From Phycisphaerales bacterium AB-hyl4 (lineage in GTDB: Bacteria > Planctomycetota > Phycisphaerae > Phycisphaerales > Phycisphaeraceae), in contig JBGUBD010000003.1 of assembly GCA_041821185.1 (NCBI GenBank), positions 310,001 to 374,000 on the forward strand: 64,000 nucleotides of DNA, given 5' to 3'. A model generated the notes under the pieces. It saw only the letters and a program-made list of their open reading frames with translations. It ran no database searches and was not told the origin of the DNA. Position 1 is the first letter of the stretch; the number at the start of each line of letters is the position of its first letter. Both the position numbers and the translations under genes were made by a program. This document shows positions 54,674-64,000 of this stretch, one piece after another.

Positions 54674-56170
54674 ATGAGCAAGACAGGTTACGTAGCGTTC
54701 GACCTCGGTGCCGAGTCCGGCCGAGCGATGTTGGCGGTGCTCGACGGCGAGCACATCTCGCTGACCGAGGCACACCGCTTCGCCAACACGCCGCAACGTC
54801 TGCCCTCCGGCTATCACTGGAACCTGCTGCAACTCTGGGCGGACCTCATGCAGGGCCTCACACGCGCCGGCGAGCTGGCGCGTGAGCAGAACGTCACGCT
54901 CGTCAGCCTCGGGGTGGACACGTGGGGCGTCGACTTCGGCCTCATCGGAAAAAGCGGGCAACTGCTCGGCCTGCCTTATGCCTACCGCGACGAACGCCAC
55001 CCGCTCGCCTTCCAGCAGGCCATCGACAAGCTCGGCGAAAAAACGATCTACGACGCCACCGGCATCCAGTTTCTCCCGTTCAACACGCTGTTTCAGCTCA
55101 TCGCCCAGCGCGACGCCGAGCCTGCCACGCTCGAACACGCCACCCGGCTGCTGAACATGCCCGACCTGCTGCACTACTTTTTCAGCGGCCAGCAGGTCAA
55201 CGAAGCGACCATCGCCTCGACGACACAGATGGTCGACCCGCACACCGGGAAATGGTCGACCGATCTGTTGCAGCGGCTCGACCTGCCGACGCACATGCTC
55301 GGCCGCATCGTGCCCGCCGGCTCATGTATCGGCAAGCTGCGCGCCGAGCTCGCCGAGGCTGCGAACGTCGAGCCGATCGACGTCATCGTGCCCGGCTCGC
55401 ACGACACGGCCAGCGCCGTCGCGGCCGTGCCCGTCGACGTCAGCGCCACACCCAACTGGGCTTACCTCTCCAGCGGGACGTGGTCGCTCATGGGCGCGGA
55501 GGTCGATGAGCCGATTGTCACCGACGCCTCGCGCGAGGCCGGCTTCACCAACGAGCGTGGCGTTGGAAACAAGATCCGCCTGTTGAAAAACATCGCAGGC
55601 CTCTGGCTGGTGCAGCAGGTTCGCGCCGACTACGCCCGGCGCGGCGAGGAATACGACTACCCCGCCCTCACCCAGCAGGCCGACGCTGCCGACCCGTTCC
55701 GCACGCTCATTGACCCCGGGCACGCGCCGTTCGCCACACCGGGGGACATGTGCGCCAAGATCGACGCCTTCGCCGACGCCACCGGCCAGCCCAGGCCTGA
55801 AACGCCCGGCCAATACGTGCGCTGCTGCCTCGAAAGCCTTGCGATGACCTACCGCCACACGCTGGCGAAGCTCGAAGACCTGCTCGGCCAACGGATGGAC
55901 GTGCTGCATATCGTCGGCGGCGGCGGCAAGAACGCGCTGCTCAACCAGATGACCGCCGACGCGATCGACCGCCGCGTCGTCGTCGGCCCCTATGAAGGCA
56001 CGGCCGTCGGCAACGCGCTCACCCAGGCGATCGGCCACGGCGATGTCCGCGACCTCGCTCACTTGCGCACCATCGTCCGCAACGCGTCCGAATTGCTCAC
56101 CGTCGAGCCCGGCAACGCAGACAGTTTCAACCGCCAGGCCCACCGCTTCGCCGATCTGCTCGGCAAGTGA
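54674..56170 (+). CDS. rhaB: Rhamnulokinase
   Basis: A 498-residue FGGY-family kinase that phosphorylates L-rhamnulose. The N-terminus KTGYVAFDLGAESGRAML, ISLTEAHRFANTPQRLPSGY with HWNLLQLW, and SLGVDTWGVDFGLI are typical of RhaB. LSSGTWSLMGAEVDEPI and the C-terminal HIVGGGGKNALLNQMTADAI are conserved. The AAGGTGA upstream of the ATG is a good ribosome binding site. No other rha genes are adjacent. Together with the GH88 enzyme it points to use of rhamnose- and uronate-rich polysaccharides. Confidence 0.92.
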   Translation: MSKTGYVAFDLGAESGRAMLAVLDGEHISLTEAHRFANTPQRLPSGYHWNLLQLWADLMQGLTRAGELAREQNVTLVSLGVDTWGVDFGLIGKSGQLLGLPYAYRDERHPLAFQQAIDKLGEKTIYDATGIQFLPFNTLFQLIAQRDAEPATLEHATRLLNMPDLLHYFFSGQQVNEATIASTTQMVDPHTGKWSTDLLQRLDLPTHMLGRIVPAGSCIGKLRAELAEAANVEPIDVIVPGSHDTASAVAAVPVDVSATPNWAYLSSGTWSLMGAEVDEPIVTDASREAGFTNERGVGNKIRLLKNIAGLWLVQQVRADYARRGEEYDYPALTQQADAADPFRTLIDPGHAPFATPGDMCAKIDAFADATGQPRPETPGQYVRCCLESLAMTYRHTLAKLEDLLGQRMDVLHIVGGGGKNALLNQMTADAIDRRVVVGPYEGTAVGNALTQAIGHGDVRDLAHLRTIVRNASELLTVEPGNADSFNRQAHRFADLLGK

Positions 56171-56369
56171 TCGCCAATGGTTAATAAAAGTCGGCCAACT
56201 TACGCATCGACTCGACCAACTGTGCCGGTTGTGGCGGTCGGGCAAGCTGCGGAAGCATTTCCATTGCCAACAGCATGGCCAAACAGCGAAGCTCACCAAA
56301 ACATGGGTCGATAACACCTCAGCCGACGGCCGCCGTCTGATTCGCGCGGCTCGGCGAGGGAGATTGACC

Positions 56370-56717
56370 ATGCTGTGTGACGGAATTGAACTCGACCAGT
56401 CCGGTGCCGTGGTGACGGTGACGATTCGCCTCCCGGAGGTGACGCATACGCAGATGCAGGAGCTGATCGCTGAATGCGAGGAGCGAGTGCGCTGCCACCA
56501 CGGAAACTATTTCGTCTTCGATCTTGCGGAAGTGACATTCCTGGCGTCATCCTGCCTTGGCTCGATGGTTTCGTTCCTTCAGGACCTGGAACACGTTCGC
56601 GGCCGAATCGCCCTGGCGAACTGTCAGGACAACGTCGCCTTCGTTTTCAAGGTCACCCGCCTCGATACGGTGTTTCCGATTTTCGAGGATGTTAAAGAGG
56701 CGACCGCGAGTTTCTAG
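56370..56717 (+). CDS. STAS-domain protein, anti-sigma factor antagonist type
   Basis: A 115-residue single STAS domain. The fold pattern is present: GAVVTVTIRLPEVTHTQMQE, then FVFDLAEVTFLASSCLGSMV, where the conserved Ser in the SS.LG motif corresponds to the phosphorylation site of SpoIIAA-like proteins, and HVRGRIALANCQDNVAFVF. It would take part in partner-switching control of a sigma factor or another signalling protein. GAGGGAG lies about 9-15 nt before the ATG at 56370. No kinase or sigma factor gene is adjacent. A longer frame upstream overlaps rhaB and is not coding. Confidence 0.82.
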   Translation: MLCDGIELDQSGAVVTVTIRLPEVTHTQMQELIAECEERVRCHHGNYFVFDLAEVTFLASSCLGSMVSFLQDLEHVRGRIALANCQDNVAFVFKVTRLDTVFPIFEDVKEATASF

Positions 56718-57033
56718 CCTTTCCTGCGGCTGAATCCGTAGCGTCCGAGCCATCCGGTCCCCACGCCAGCTTTCCGACGGATCTGTCAGCCCCATCACCC
56801 CCCGCCTGCCAGCTTGACAGCAAGCCCGGACGCCAAATCCACGCCCACCGCTCCATGGGCAACGTTAATGCCTTTCTGTTCATCGCTTTACGCAAAAGCA
56901 CGCTTGTCGCAAAGTTCGGCACCCCGGTTGCATAATTGTTCCGAGGCGGTCGCTGCAGGTGTTGTCACCCGCAACGGCCACAAGGATACAAGACCAACCC
57001 GATGCACCCCATAGCAATTGGAGACAGACAGAC
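56718..57033. promoter_or_regulatory. 316 bp region upstream of the chaperone cluster
   Basis: This region should hold the groEL1 promoter. A -10-like CATAAT lies at 56931-56936 without a well-spaced -35. No CIRCE element (TTAGCACTC-N9-GAGTGCTAA) is present, so HrcA control through CIRCE is not supported here or at groES. Confidence 0.45.
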
Positions 57034-58737
<1,704 letters not shown>

Positions 58738-58748
58738 AACAAACGCAA

Positions 58749-58774
58749 GGCAGTGCAGCTTAAGGTTCACTGCC
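58749..58774. repeat. CTTAAG palindrome, third copy, after groEL1
   Basis: GGCAGTGCAGCTT followed by AAGGTTCACTGCC (two mismatches from perfect) and then TTTA. It lies 12 bp after the groEL1 stop and may act as a partial terminator that lowers read-through into groES. Confidence 0.7.
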
Positions 58775-58826
58775 TTTACCCGTAATTCCTTCATTAACAC
58801 AAACAACGATTCGCTGGAGAGCAACA

Positions 58827-59141
58827 ATGGCAACCGCAACCAAGACCAAGACGAACCTCAAGCCCCTCGACGATCGCGTCGTGGTCAAGCCTCAGGAAGC
58901 CGAAGACCGCACCGCAGGCGGAATCTACCTGCCCGAGTCTGCCAAGGAAAAGCCGATGACCGGCACGGTCGTCGCCGTCGGCCCCGGCAAGCTCAGCGAC
59001 GAAGGCAAGCGCACGCCCGTCTCCGTCAAGAAGGGCGACGTCGTCCTCTACGGTAAGTACGGCGGCACGGAAATCGAACTCGACGGCGAAACCGTCATGG
59101 TCCTCCGCGAGAGCGAACTGCTCGGCGTGGTGGAGAAGTGA
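58827..59141 (+). CDS. groES: Co-chaperonin GroES
   Basis: A 104-residue heptameric lid for GroEL. The sequence LKPLDDRVVVKPQEAEDRTA, the mobile loop GGIYLPESAKEKP, and GTVVAVGPGKLSDEGK are typical. An extra N-terminal MATATKTKTN tail precedes the fold. CTGGAGAG lies before the ATG. It sits between the two groEL genes. Confidence 0.96.
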   Translation: MATATKTKTNLKPLDDRVVVKPQEAEDRTAGGIYLPESAKEKPMTGTVVAVGPGKLSDEGKRTPVSVKKGDVVLYGKYGGTEIELDGETVMVLRESELLGVVEK

Positions 59142-59143
59142 AA

Positions 59144-59234
59144 CATGACATGGTGACTCGGTGACTTGGTGACAAGGTGAATGGGGCTAATCCCAATCAC
59201 CGTGTCACCGCTCCACCTTGTCACCTTGCCATGG
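59144..59234. repeat. Microrepeat hairpin with GGTGACTTG/CACC units between groES and groEL2
   Basis: The left arm (59144-59180) repeats GGTGACTCGGTGACTTGG and the right arm (59197-59234) repeats CACCGTGTCACCGCTCCACC, inverted, with a 16 nt spacer. It lies between the groES stop and the groEL2 start and could uncouple their expression. Confidence 0.8.
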
Positions 59235-59298
59235 CAGCAGACCGCGTCGATTCGCGGCTTTCCTGAATCGCACACAAGTACAAAACGGAGCCACAACG

Positions 59299-60912
59299 AT
59301 GGCAAATAAGCAGATGATGTTCGGCAGCGAGGCAGCGGTCCAACTCCGCAAGGGGTTGGAGCAGCTTGCCAGCGCTGTGAAAGTGACCATGGGGCCGACC
59401 GGCCGAAACGTGGTGTTGCAGAAGTCGTTCGGCGGGCCGACCGTGACCAAGGACGGCGTGACGGTCGCCAAGGAGATCGAACTCCACGAGCCGTTCCAGA
59501 ACATGGGCGCGAAGATGGTCGTCGAAGTCGCAAAGAAGACCAACGACAAGGCCGGCGACGGCACGACCACCGCGACCGTGCTCGCCGAGGCGATCTTCAT
59601 TGAAGGCCTCAAGCACGTCACCGCCGGTGGCAACGCGATGGCCATCCAGCGTGGTATCACCGCCGCCGCCGAGGCCGCGGGCGAAGCGATCCAGCAGCTT
59701 GCCACCAAGTGCAAGGGCAAAGAAGACCTGAAGAAGGTCGCCACCATCTCGGCTAACAGCGACGTTGAGATCGGCGAGCTGATCGCCAGCGCCATCGACA
59801 AGGTCGGCGCCGAGGGTGTGGTCGAGGTCGAAGAAGGCCAGGCCGCCGAGACGACGCTCGATTACGTCGAAGGCATGCAGTTCGACAAGGGATACCTCTC
59901 TCCCTACTTCATGACCGACCCCGGCTCGCAGGAAGCGGTGCTCGAAGACGCGCTGATTCTCATCCACGAGAAGAAGATCAGCAACCTGCCCGACCTCCTG
60001 CCGCTGCTGAATAAGGTCGCGATGGCGCAGAAGCCGTTGCTCATCATCGCGGAAGATGTTGAGAACGAAGCGTTGGCGGCATTGGTCGTCAACCGGCTGC
60101 GCGGTGTACTCAAGGTGGCCGCGGTCAAGGCGCCGGGCTTCGGCGATCGACGCAAGGCCATGCTCGGCGATATCGCCACCCTCACCGGCGGCACGTTCGT
60201 CAGTGAAGACCTCGGCGAAAACCTCGAAACACTCGAGCTTGACGCGCTGGGCACCGCCAAGAAGGTTGTGATCGACAAGGACTCGACCACGATCATCGAA
60301 GGCGCGGGCAAGAAGAAAGAAATCAATCAGCGGATTGACCAGATCCGTGCCCAGATTGAAAAGACCACCAGCGACTACGATCGCGAGAAGCTTCAGGAAC
60401 GCCTGGCCAAGCTCACCGGCGGCGTGGCGATCGTGCACGTCGGCGCGGCGACCGAGACGGCCATGAAAGAACGCAAGGATCGCGTCGACGACGCCCTGCA
60501 CGCAACCAAGGCCGCAGCGCAGGAAGGCTACGTGCCCGGCGGCGGCGTGGCGTTCATCCGTGCGATCGAGGCGGTCGACAAGGCCCGCGGCAAGGCTCGG
60601 GGCGATGAAAAGCTCGGCTACGACATCGTCGCAGCAGCGCTCGAAGCCCCGCTTCGCCAGATCGTGGACAATAGCGGTGCCGATGGCTACATCGTCGTCG
60701 AAGAAGTCAAGAACAAGAAGGGCAACCACGGCTACAACGCCGCGACCGGTGAATACGGCGACCTGGTCAAGCTCGGCATCATCGACCCGGCGCTTGTCGC
60801 TCGCACCGCACTACAGAACGGTGCGTCCGTCGCGGGCCTGATGCTTACGACCAACGTGCTCATCACCGAGTTCGACGACGACGAAGAACTCATTGAAGGC
60901 GCGGTTTCGTAA
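59299..60912 (+). CDS. groEL2: Chaperonin GroEL, paralogue 2 (no GGM tail)
   Basis: A 537-residue chaperonin. The motif [16 protein letters not shown], the region [20 protein letters not shown] and the rest of the fold are intact. The C-terminus ends [13 protein letters not shown], without the Gly-Met tail of paralogue 1. The two paralogues may therefore differ in cavity properties and clients. GGAG precedes the ATG at 59299. A hairpin terminator follows. Confidence 0.95.
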   Translation: MANKQMMFGSEAAVQLRKGLEQLASAVKVTMGPTGRNVVLQKSFGGPTVTKDGVTVAKEIELHEPFQNMGAKMVVEVAKKTNDKAGDGTTTATVLAEAIFIEGLKHVTAGGNAMAIQRGITAAAEAAGEAIQQLATKCKGKEDLKKVATISANSDVEIGELIASAIDKVGAEGVVEVEEGQAAETTLDYVEGMQFDKGYLSPYFMTDPGSQEAVLEDALILIHEKKISNLPDLLPLLNKVAMAQKPLLIIAEDVENEALAALVVNRLRGVLKVAAVKAPGFGDRRKAMLGDIATLTGGTFVSEDLGENLETLELDALGTAKKVVIDKDSTTIIEGAGKKKEINQRIDQIRAQIEKTTSDYDREKLQERLAKLTGGVAIVHVGAATETAMKERKDRVDDALHATKAAAQEGYVPGGGVAFIRAIEAVDKARGKARGDEKLGYDIVAAALEAPLRQIVDNSGADGYIVVEEVKNKKGNHGYNAATGEYGDLVKLGIIDPALVARTALQNGASVAGLMLTTNVLITEFDDDEELIEGAVS

Positions 60913-60942
60913 CCCACGGGTTCCGACACTGGTAACATCCTC

Positions 60943-60972
60943 GAAGCCCGCGGGTGACAATCCGTGGGCTTC
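60943..60972 (+). terminator. Terminator hairpin after groEL2
   Basis: Stem GAAGCCCGCGGG pairing imperfectly with TCCGTGGGCTTC, then TTTC. It matches the hairpin at 23501 in sequence and flank. A further inverted pair TCGCGTTTC / GAAACGCGA lies at 61000-61030 before dnaJ. Confidence 0.7.
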
Positions 60973-61061
60973 TTTCACGAAGAGGTCGGGGCTCGCGATT
61001 CGCGTTTCTGGCCTCGAACCTGAAACGCGACACCGATCCCCGAAATTTGAGACCCGACTTC

Positions 61062-62216
61062 ATGGCGACGACGCGAGACTATTACGAAATCCTCGGCATC
61101 GAGCGAAGCGCCAGCGCGGACCAGATCAAGCGCGCGTATCGCAAGCTCGCGATGAAGTATCACCCTGACCGCAACCCCGGCGATGCGGAGGCCGAGGCGA
61201 AGTTCAAGGAAGCGGCCGAGGCGTATGAAATTCTCGCCGACGCGGACAAGCGTCAGCGCTACGACCGCTACGGCCATGCCGGGCTGCGCGGCACGAGCGC
61301 CCACGACTTCAGCCACATGGACGCCGGCGACATCTTCTCGATGTTCGAAGATATCTTCGGCGGCGCGGCCGGCGGCATGGGCGGTCGCGGCGGTGCGCGA
61401 CGCAATCGGGCTCGACGCGGGTATGACCTGGAAACGCTTGTCGAAATCTCGCTCGAAGAAGTTCATGCCGGCGTTGAACGCGAAGTCGAATTCACCCGCC
61501 AGGATGCATGCGAAACCTGCGAAGGCTCGGGCGTGAAGCCCGGCTCGAAGCCGGTCACCTGCGTCACGTGTGCCGGGTCGGGGCAGGTCGCCCAATCCGG
61601 CTTCGGCGGCATGTTCCGCATGGTCACCACCTGCCCCGCCTGCAACGGCGCCGGGCAGGTCGTCCGCGACAAGTGCACCGACTGCAAGGGGTCGGGCAGG
61701 CAGCCGCGCGATCGCAAGCTGTCGGTCAAGATTCCCCCGGGCATTCACGACGGCCAGGCCATTCGCGTGCCCGGCGAAGGCGAACCCGGCTCCGACCCCG
61801 GCGGTGCGGCCTCGGCCACGCCGGGCTTGCGCGGCGATCTGCACGTGGTGATCCGCGTTGCCCAGCACGAACTGTTCACGCGCGAGGATGACCATCTCAT
61901 CCTCAAGATGCCCATCAGCTTTACACAAGCCGCGCTGGGTGCGAAGGTGAACGTGCCCACACTTGAAGGCGAGCAGGAAATCACCATCAAGCCTGGCACG
62001 CAGCACGGCGAGCTTGTTCGACTTCGCGGCCACGGCCTGCCGAACCTGCGCAACAGTCAACGCGGCGAGCTTGTCGTCGTGCTGCTGATTGAAGTGCCGA
62101 AAAAGCTGAGCGAAAAGCAGAGCGAGTTGCTGCGTGCGTATGCCGAGACGGAAGACCGCGCCGTCATGCCCGAATCCAGCAGTTTCTGGGACAAGATCAA
62201 GACGTACCTCAGTTGA
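61062..62216 (+). CDS. dnaJ: DnaJ chaperone
   Basis: A 384-residue Hsp40. The J domain has the HPD motif in [21 protein letters not shown] Gly-rich region ([20 protein letters not shown]) follows. The zinc-finger domain has four CxxCxGxG repeats: [32 protein letters not shown]. The C-terminal substrate domain ends [19 protein letters not shown] ([20 protein letters not shown]). The ATG at 61062 is used; upstream in-frame sequence is repeat-derived. Its stop lies 35 bp before the grpE ATG. Confidence 0.95.
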   Translation: MATTRDYYEILGIERSASADQIKRAYRKLAMKYHPDRNPGDAEAEAKFKEAAEAYEILADADKRQRYDRYGHAGLRGTSAHDFSHMDAGDIFSMFEDIFGGAAGGMGGRGGARRNRARRGYDLETLVEISLEEVHAGVEREVEFTRQDACETCEGSGVKPGSKPVTCVTCAGSGQVAQSGFGGMFRMVTTCPACNGAGQVVRDKCTDCKGSGRQPRDRKLSVKIPPGIHDGQAIRVPGEGEPGSDPGGAASATPGLRGDLHVVIRVAQHELFTREDDHLILKMPISFTQAALGAKVNVPTLEGEQEITIKPGTQHGELVRLRGHGLPNLRNSQRGELVVVLLIEVPKKLSEKQSELLRAYAETEDRAVMPESSSFWDKIKTYLS

Positions 62217-62251
62217 CCTCGACCACGATCGGCCGAGAAGGAAGGCAAGCG

Positions 62252-62842
62252 ATGATGAATCGCAAGAAAAAAGACAACGACAAACAGCCTGATGCAGCGC
62301 AGCCGTCGCCCGGCGACACGTCGCCTGAAGAGGCGGCCGAGTCGGAAGACTCGCAAACGCCCGATGCGGAGCTTGTCGAGAACGAGTTGAAGGAAGCGAT
62401 CAGTTCGATTGAGCGCGAGCGTGATGAGTTGGAAGATCGGCTGAAGCGCATCGCGGCCGACTATCAGAACTTCGTCCGCCGTAGCGAACAGAACATCGCC
62501 TCGGCCCGCGAACAACAACTGTTCGACTTTGCCCGCGGGCTGGTGACAGTGCTCGATCACTTCGATCGTGCGCTGGAAGTCGACCCGGAGAAAACGTCTG
62601 CCAAGGACCTGATGGCTGGCATGACCATGGTGCGCGATGAGCTGATGCGGGCGCTCAACCGCTTCGGTGTCGAACGGATGGACGTGAGCAAAGGCGAGCC
62701 CTTCGACCCCAATCGGCACGAAGCGCTCATGCGTCAAGCCGTGGAAGGCGTGGAGACCGACCACGTGACTGCTCAATATCAGCCCGGCTATACGCTCAAG
62801 GAAAAGACCATCCGTCCCGCCCAGGTCGGCGTGGCGGAGTGA
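62252..62842 (+). CDS. grpE: GrpE nucleotide exchange factor
   Basis: A 196-residue factor that releases ADP from DnaK. An acidic Pro/Ser/Asp N-terminus (1-50) is followed by a long coiled coil (SSIERERDELEDRLKRIAAD) and the beta-domain (GVERMDVSKGEPFDPNRHEA). The motif YQNFVRRSEQ is the usual YxNFxxR. AAGGAAGG lies 6 nt before the ATG at 62252 (a second ATG is next to it). No dnaK gene is in the window. Confidence 0.94.
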   Translation: MMNRKKKDNDKQPDAAQPSPGDTSPEEAAESEDSQTPDAELVENELKEAISSIERERDELEDRLKRIAADYQNFVRRSEQNIASAREQQLFDFARGLVTVLDHFDRALEVDPEKTSAKDLMAGMTMVRDELMRALNRFGVERMDVSKGEPFDPNRHEALMRQAVEGVETDHVTAQYQPGYTLKEKTIRPAQVGVAE

Positions 62843-62883
62843 TGTATCTGGTGATTTGGTGATGTGGCGATTTGGTGATGTAG
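62841..62883. repeat. GGTGATTT microrepeat tract after grpE
   Basis: GTGATGTATCTGGTGATTTG, then GTGATGTGGCGATTTGGTGA: direct repeats of GGTGATNT that start at the grpE stop codon. An inverted partner is weak (CACATCGCTGATC at about 62897), so this looks like a decayed copy of the 59144-type element. Confidence 0.55.
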
Positions 62884-62977
62884 AGACAAGGTCCGCACAT
62901 CGCTGATCGTCCGTGTGCGTCGGGATGTCGGTCGTGCACTTGGCCACATCAGCTAATCTTCCAATGGAGTTCTAACT

Positions 62978-63328
62978 ATGCCTACGTATGATTACCGCTG
63001 CGAAGCTTGCGAGCATGAGTTTGAGTTGTTCCAGTCCATCACCGCCAAACCGGTGCGTAAATGCCCCGAATGCGGCAAGATGAAAGTGCGTCGGCTGATC
63101 GGCACCGGCGCGGGCATCATCTTCAAAGGCTCGGGCTTCTACGAAACCGACTACCGCTCAAAGAGCTACAAGGATGCCGCCAAGGCAGACAAGGAAGCGG
63201 GCAAGAAAAGCGACACGGCCGACAGCGGCAAGTCGAACAAGAGCGAAAGCAAATCAGGCAGCGACAGCAGCGCGAAGTCATCGGCTAAGAGCAGTCCCGC
63301 CAAGGCGGACAGCGGCAGCAAGGCGTGA
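62978..63328 (+). CDS. FmdB-family zinc ribbon protein
   Basis: A 116-residue protein. The N-terminal FmdB/CxxC regulatory domain is MPTYDYRCEACEHEFELFQS with a second pair in CPECGKMKVRRLIG, giving a four-cysteine zinc ribbon. The C-terminal 55 residues are Lys/Ser/Asp-rich low complexity (KSDTADSGKSNKSESKSG) and probably disordered. The family's role is unclear (predicted regulatory or ribosome-associated). TGGAG precedes the ATG. It follows the chaperone genes on the same strand. Confidence 0.85.
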   Translation: MPTYDYRCEACEHEFELFQSITAKPVRKCPECGKMKVRRLIGTGAGIIFKGSGFYETDYRSKSYKDAAKADKEAGKKSDTADSGKSNKSESKSGSDSSAKSSAKSSPAKADSGSKA

Positions 63329-63345
63329 CACGCCCGCGTTGCAGG

Positions 63346-63528
63346 TCACTCGGACCGCGCCCGCTCGGAGCGATCACTGATTGCTTTACCAGCGGTTTCA
63401 AGGTCTTTGCCGAAGCCTTCGACGGTGTTACAACCCGTGAGCGGCAGCGTCGTCATCGCGACCAACACCGCGACCGCTGAACACCCGGCGAACCACCGCG
63501 TCCAATCGCAACCCTGCTTTTGCATCAT
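63346..63528 (-). CDS. Entericidin-like small lipoprotein
   Basis: A 60-residue lipoprotein. The signal peptide VAVLVAMTTLPLTGC has a lipobox ending at Cys33, followed by NTVEGFGKDLETAGKAISD, the entericidin A/B pattern (CNTxxGxGxDIxxxGxxIxxA). GGAG lies 9 nt upstream of the ATG at 63528. Entericidin homologues are linked to envelope stress or cell lysis in enterobacteria; the role here is unknown. Convergent with the fmdB-type gene 18 bp away. Confidence 0.82.
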   Translation of the reverse strand: MMQKQGCDWTRWFAGCSAVAVLVAMTTLPLTGCNTVEGFGKDLETAGKAISDRSERARSE

Positions 63529-63622
63529 GGCATGACTCCACAAAGCGAACGAGCCGTGCACAATACGAAGCGCGGCCGATCGGCTGTGACCTGTCATCAT
63601 ACTTGCTTGCGGCCGATCCGGT

Positions 63623-64000
63623 TCACTGTCGGCTGGCCTTGACGGCGTCGACAAACTGGCTGGCAAGGTCGGTCAGGCCGACCCAGTCCTGCGCGGCGAT
63701 CAGGTCTTTTTTCACCAACGCCGAGCCGACGCCGAGGCATCGTGCGCCGGCGGCGAACCAGTCGTTTACGGTGTTGAGGTTTACGCCGCCGGTGGGCGTG
63801 AGCTTCAGGTGCGGCATGGGGGCAAGCACGTCTTTGAAATACTGCGGGCCGAAGTGGTTGGCGGGGAAGACCTTCACCAGGTCAGAGCCGGCCTCGAACG
63901 CGGCGAGGATCTCCGTCGGCGTCAATGCCCCGGCGAGCACGGGCTTGCCATGCTTGTGCGACGCCTGAACGACCTCAGGCTTGAAGACGGGCGAGACGAC
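63623..64000 (-). CDS. eda: 2-dehydro-3-deoxy-phosphogluconate (KDPG) aldolase, 5' end cut off
   Basis: The 125 C-terminal codons are visible; the start lies beyond base 64000. The Schiff-base lysine is in AGSDLVKVFPANHFGPQYFK, and HLKLTPTGGVNLNTVNDWF is the conserved phosphate-binding region. The 20 codons before the first in-window start codon (VVSPVFKPEVVQASHKHGKP) continue the fold, confirming that the true start is outside. KDPG/KHG aldolase cleaves the Entner-Doudoroff or uronate intermediate to pyruvate and a triose; 6-phosphogalactonate specificity cannot be excluded. Confidence 0.9.
   Translation of the reverse strand, partial: VVSPVFKPEVVQASHKHGKPVLAGALTPTEILAAFEAGSDLVKVFPANHFGPQYFKDVLAPMPHLKLTPTGGVNLNTVNDWFAAGARCLGVGSALVKKDLIAAQDWVGLTDLASQFVDAVKASRQ

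Overview
This is a high-GC bacterial chromosome segment with dense, mostly housekeeping gene content (53 protein genes recognised; no rRNA, tRNA, CRISPR array or insertion sequence seen). The best guess for the source is a planctomycete, probably class Phycisphaerae. The reasons are a VPLPA-type exosortase sorting tail on a secreted protein (29290-30009), a B-type succinate dehydrogenase, duplicated GroEL, a very large secreted TPR/beta-propeller protein, and many carbohydrate genes (GH88, rhamnulokinase, KDPG aldolase, Gfo/Idh oxidoreductases). No 16S gene is present, so this is inference.

Layout. 1-7.0 kb (minus): aroC (cut by the window edge), a secreted S41 processing protease, clpX, a small SHOCT-like membrane protein and trigger factor. 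7.2-11.3 kb (minus): bioD, accC, accB and an M24 peptidase, a biotin/fatty-acid block. 11.4-16.1 kb (minus): sdhB, sdhA, an unknown three-helix membrane protein, sdhC and a DUF1844 protein. 16.3-19.9 kb (plus): hisI, a GH88 glucuronyl hydrolase, an SDR reductase and tmk. 19.9-23.3 kb (minus): two coupled sugar oxidoreductases, one fused to an alpha/alpha-barrel-like domain. 23.7-27.8 kb (minus): ftsH and an overlapping lptE/bamD-like envelope pair. 28-31.8 kb: an AraC regulator divergent from the VPLPA-CTERM protein, then an M50 protease and rsmG. 31.9-35.4 kb (minus): glyA, asd and a PfkB kinase. 35.7-47 kb: a 1475-residue TPR/propeller protein, a rhodanese-like lipoprotein without its catalytic cysteine, and addB/addA. 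47-56.7 kb (plus): rpiB, an AAG-type DNA glycosylase, an AKR-like protein, rpsA, three small membrane proteins, a BaiN/HI0933-type flavoprotein, a CDP-alcohol phosphatidyltransferase, rhaB and a STAS protein. 57-63.3 kb (plus): a chaperone cluster groEL1-groES-groEL2-dnaJ-grpE followed by an fmdB-type zinc ribbon. The window ends with an entericidin-like lipoprotein and the 3' part of a KDPG aldolase (minus).

The most unusual content is not protein-coding. The intergenic DNA carries several distinct families of self-complementary elements: (i) 'microrepeat hairpins', in which a 7-9 bp motif is repeated in tandem, followed by a unique spacer and then the same motif inverted, with two copies lying in frame inside addB and one supplying the first codons of the DNA glycosylase gene; (ii) a 26 bp palindrome centred on CTTAAG; (iii) an AAGCCCAGG..CCTGGGCTT terminator palindrome; (iv) ATTTAGCCGCGG-bounded elements; (v) a BIME-like pair of 30 bp arms; and (vi) next to it an array of eleven exactly 21 bp units, AT-rich compared with its surroundings. 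Several genes (aroC, tmk, M50 protease, the propeller protein) also have a -10-like hexamer only 8-9 nt before the start codon, which suggests leaderless transcripts.
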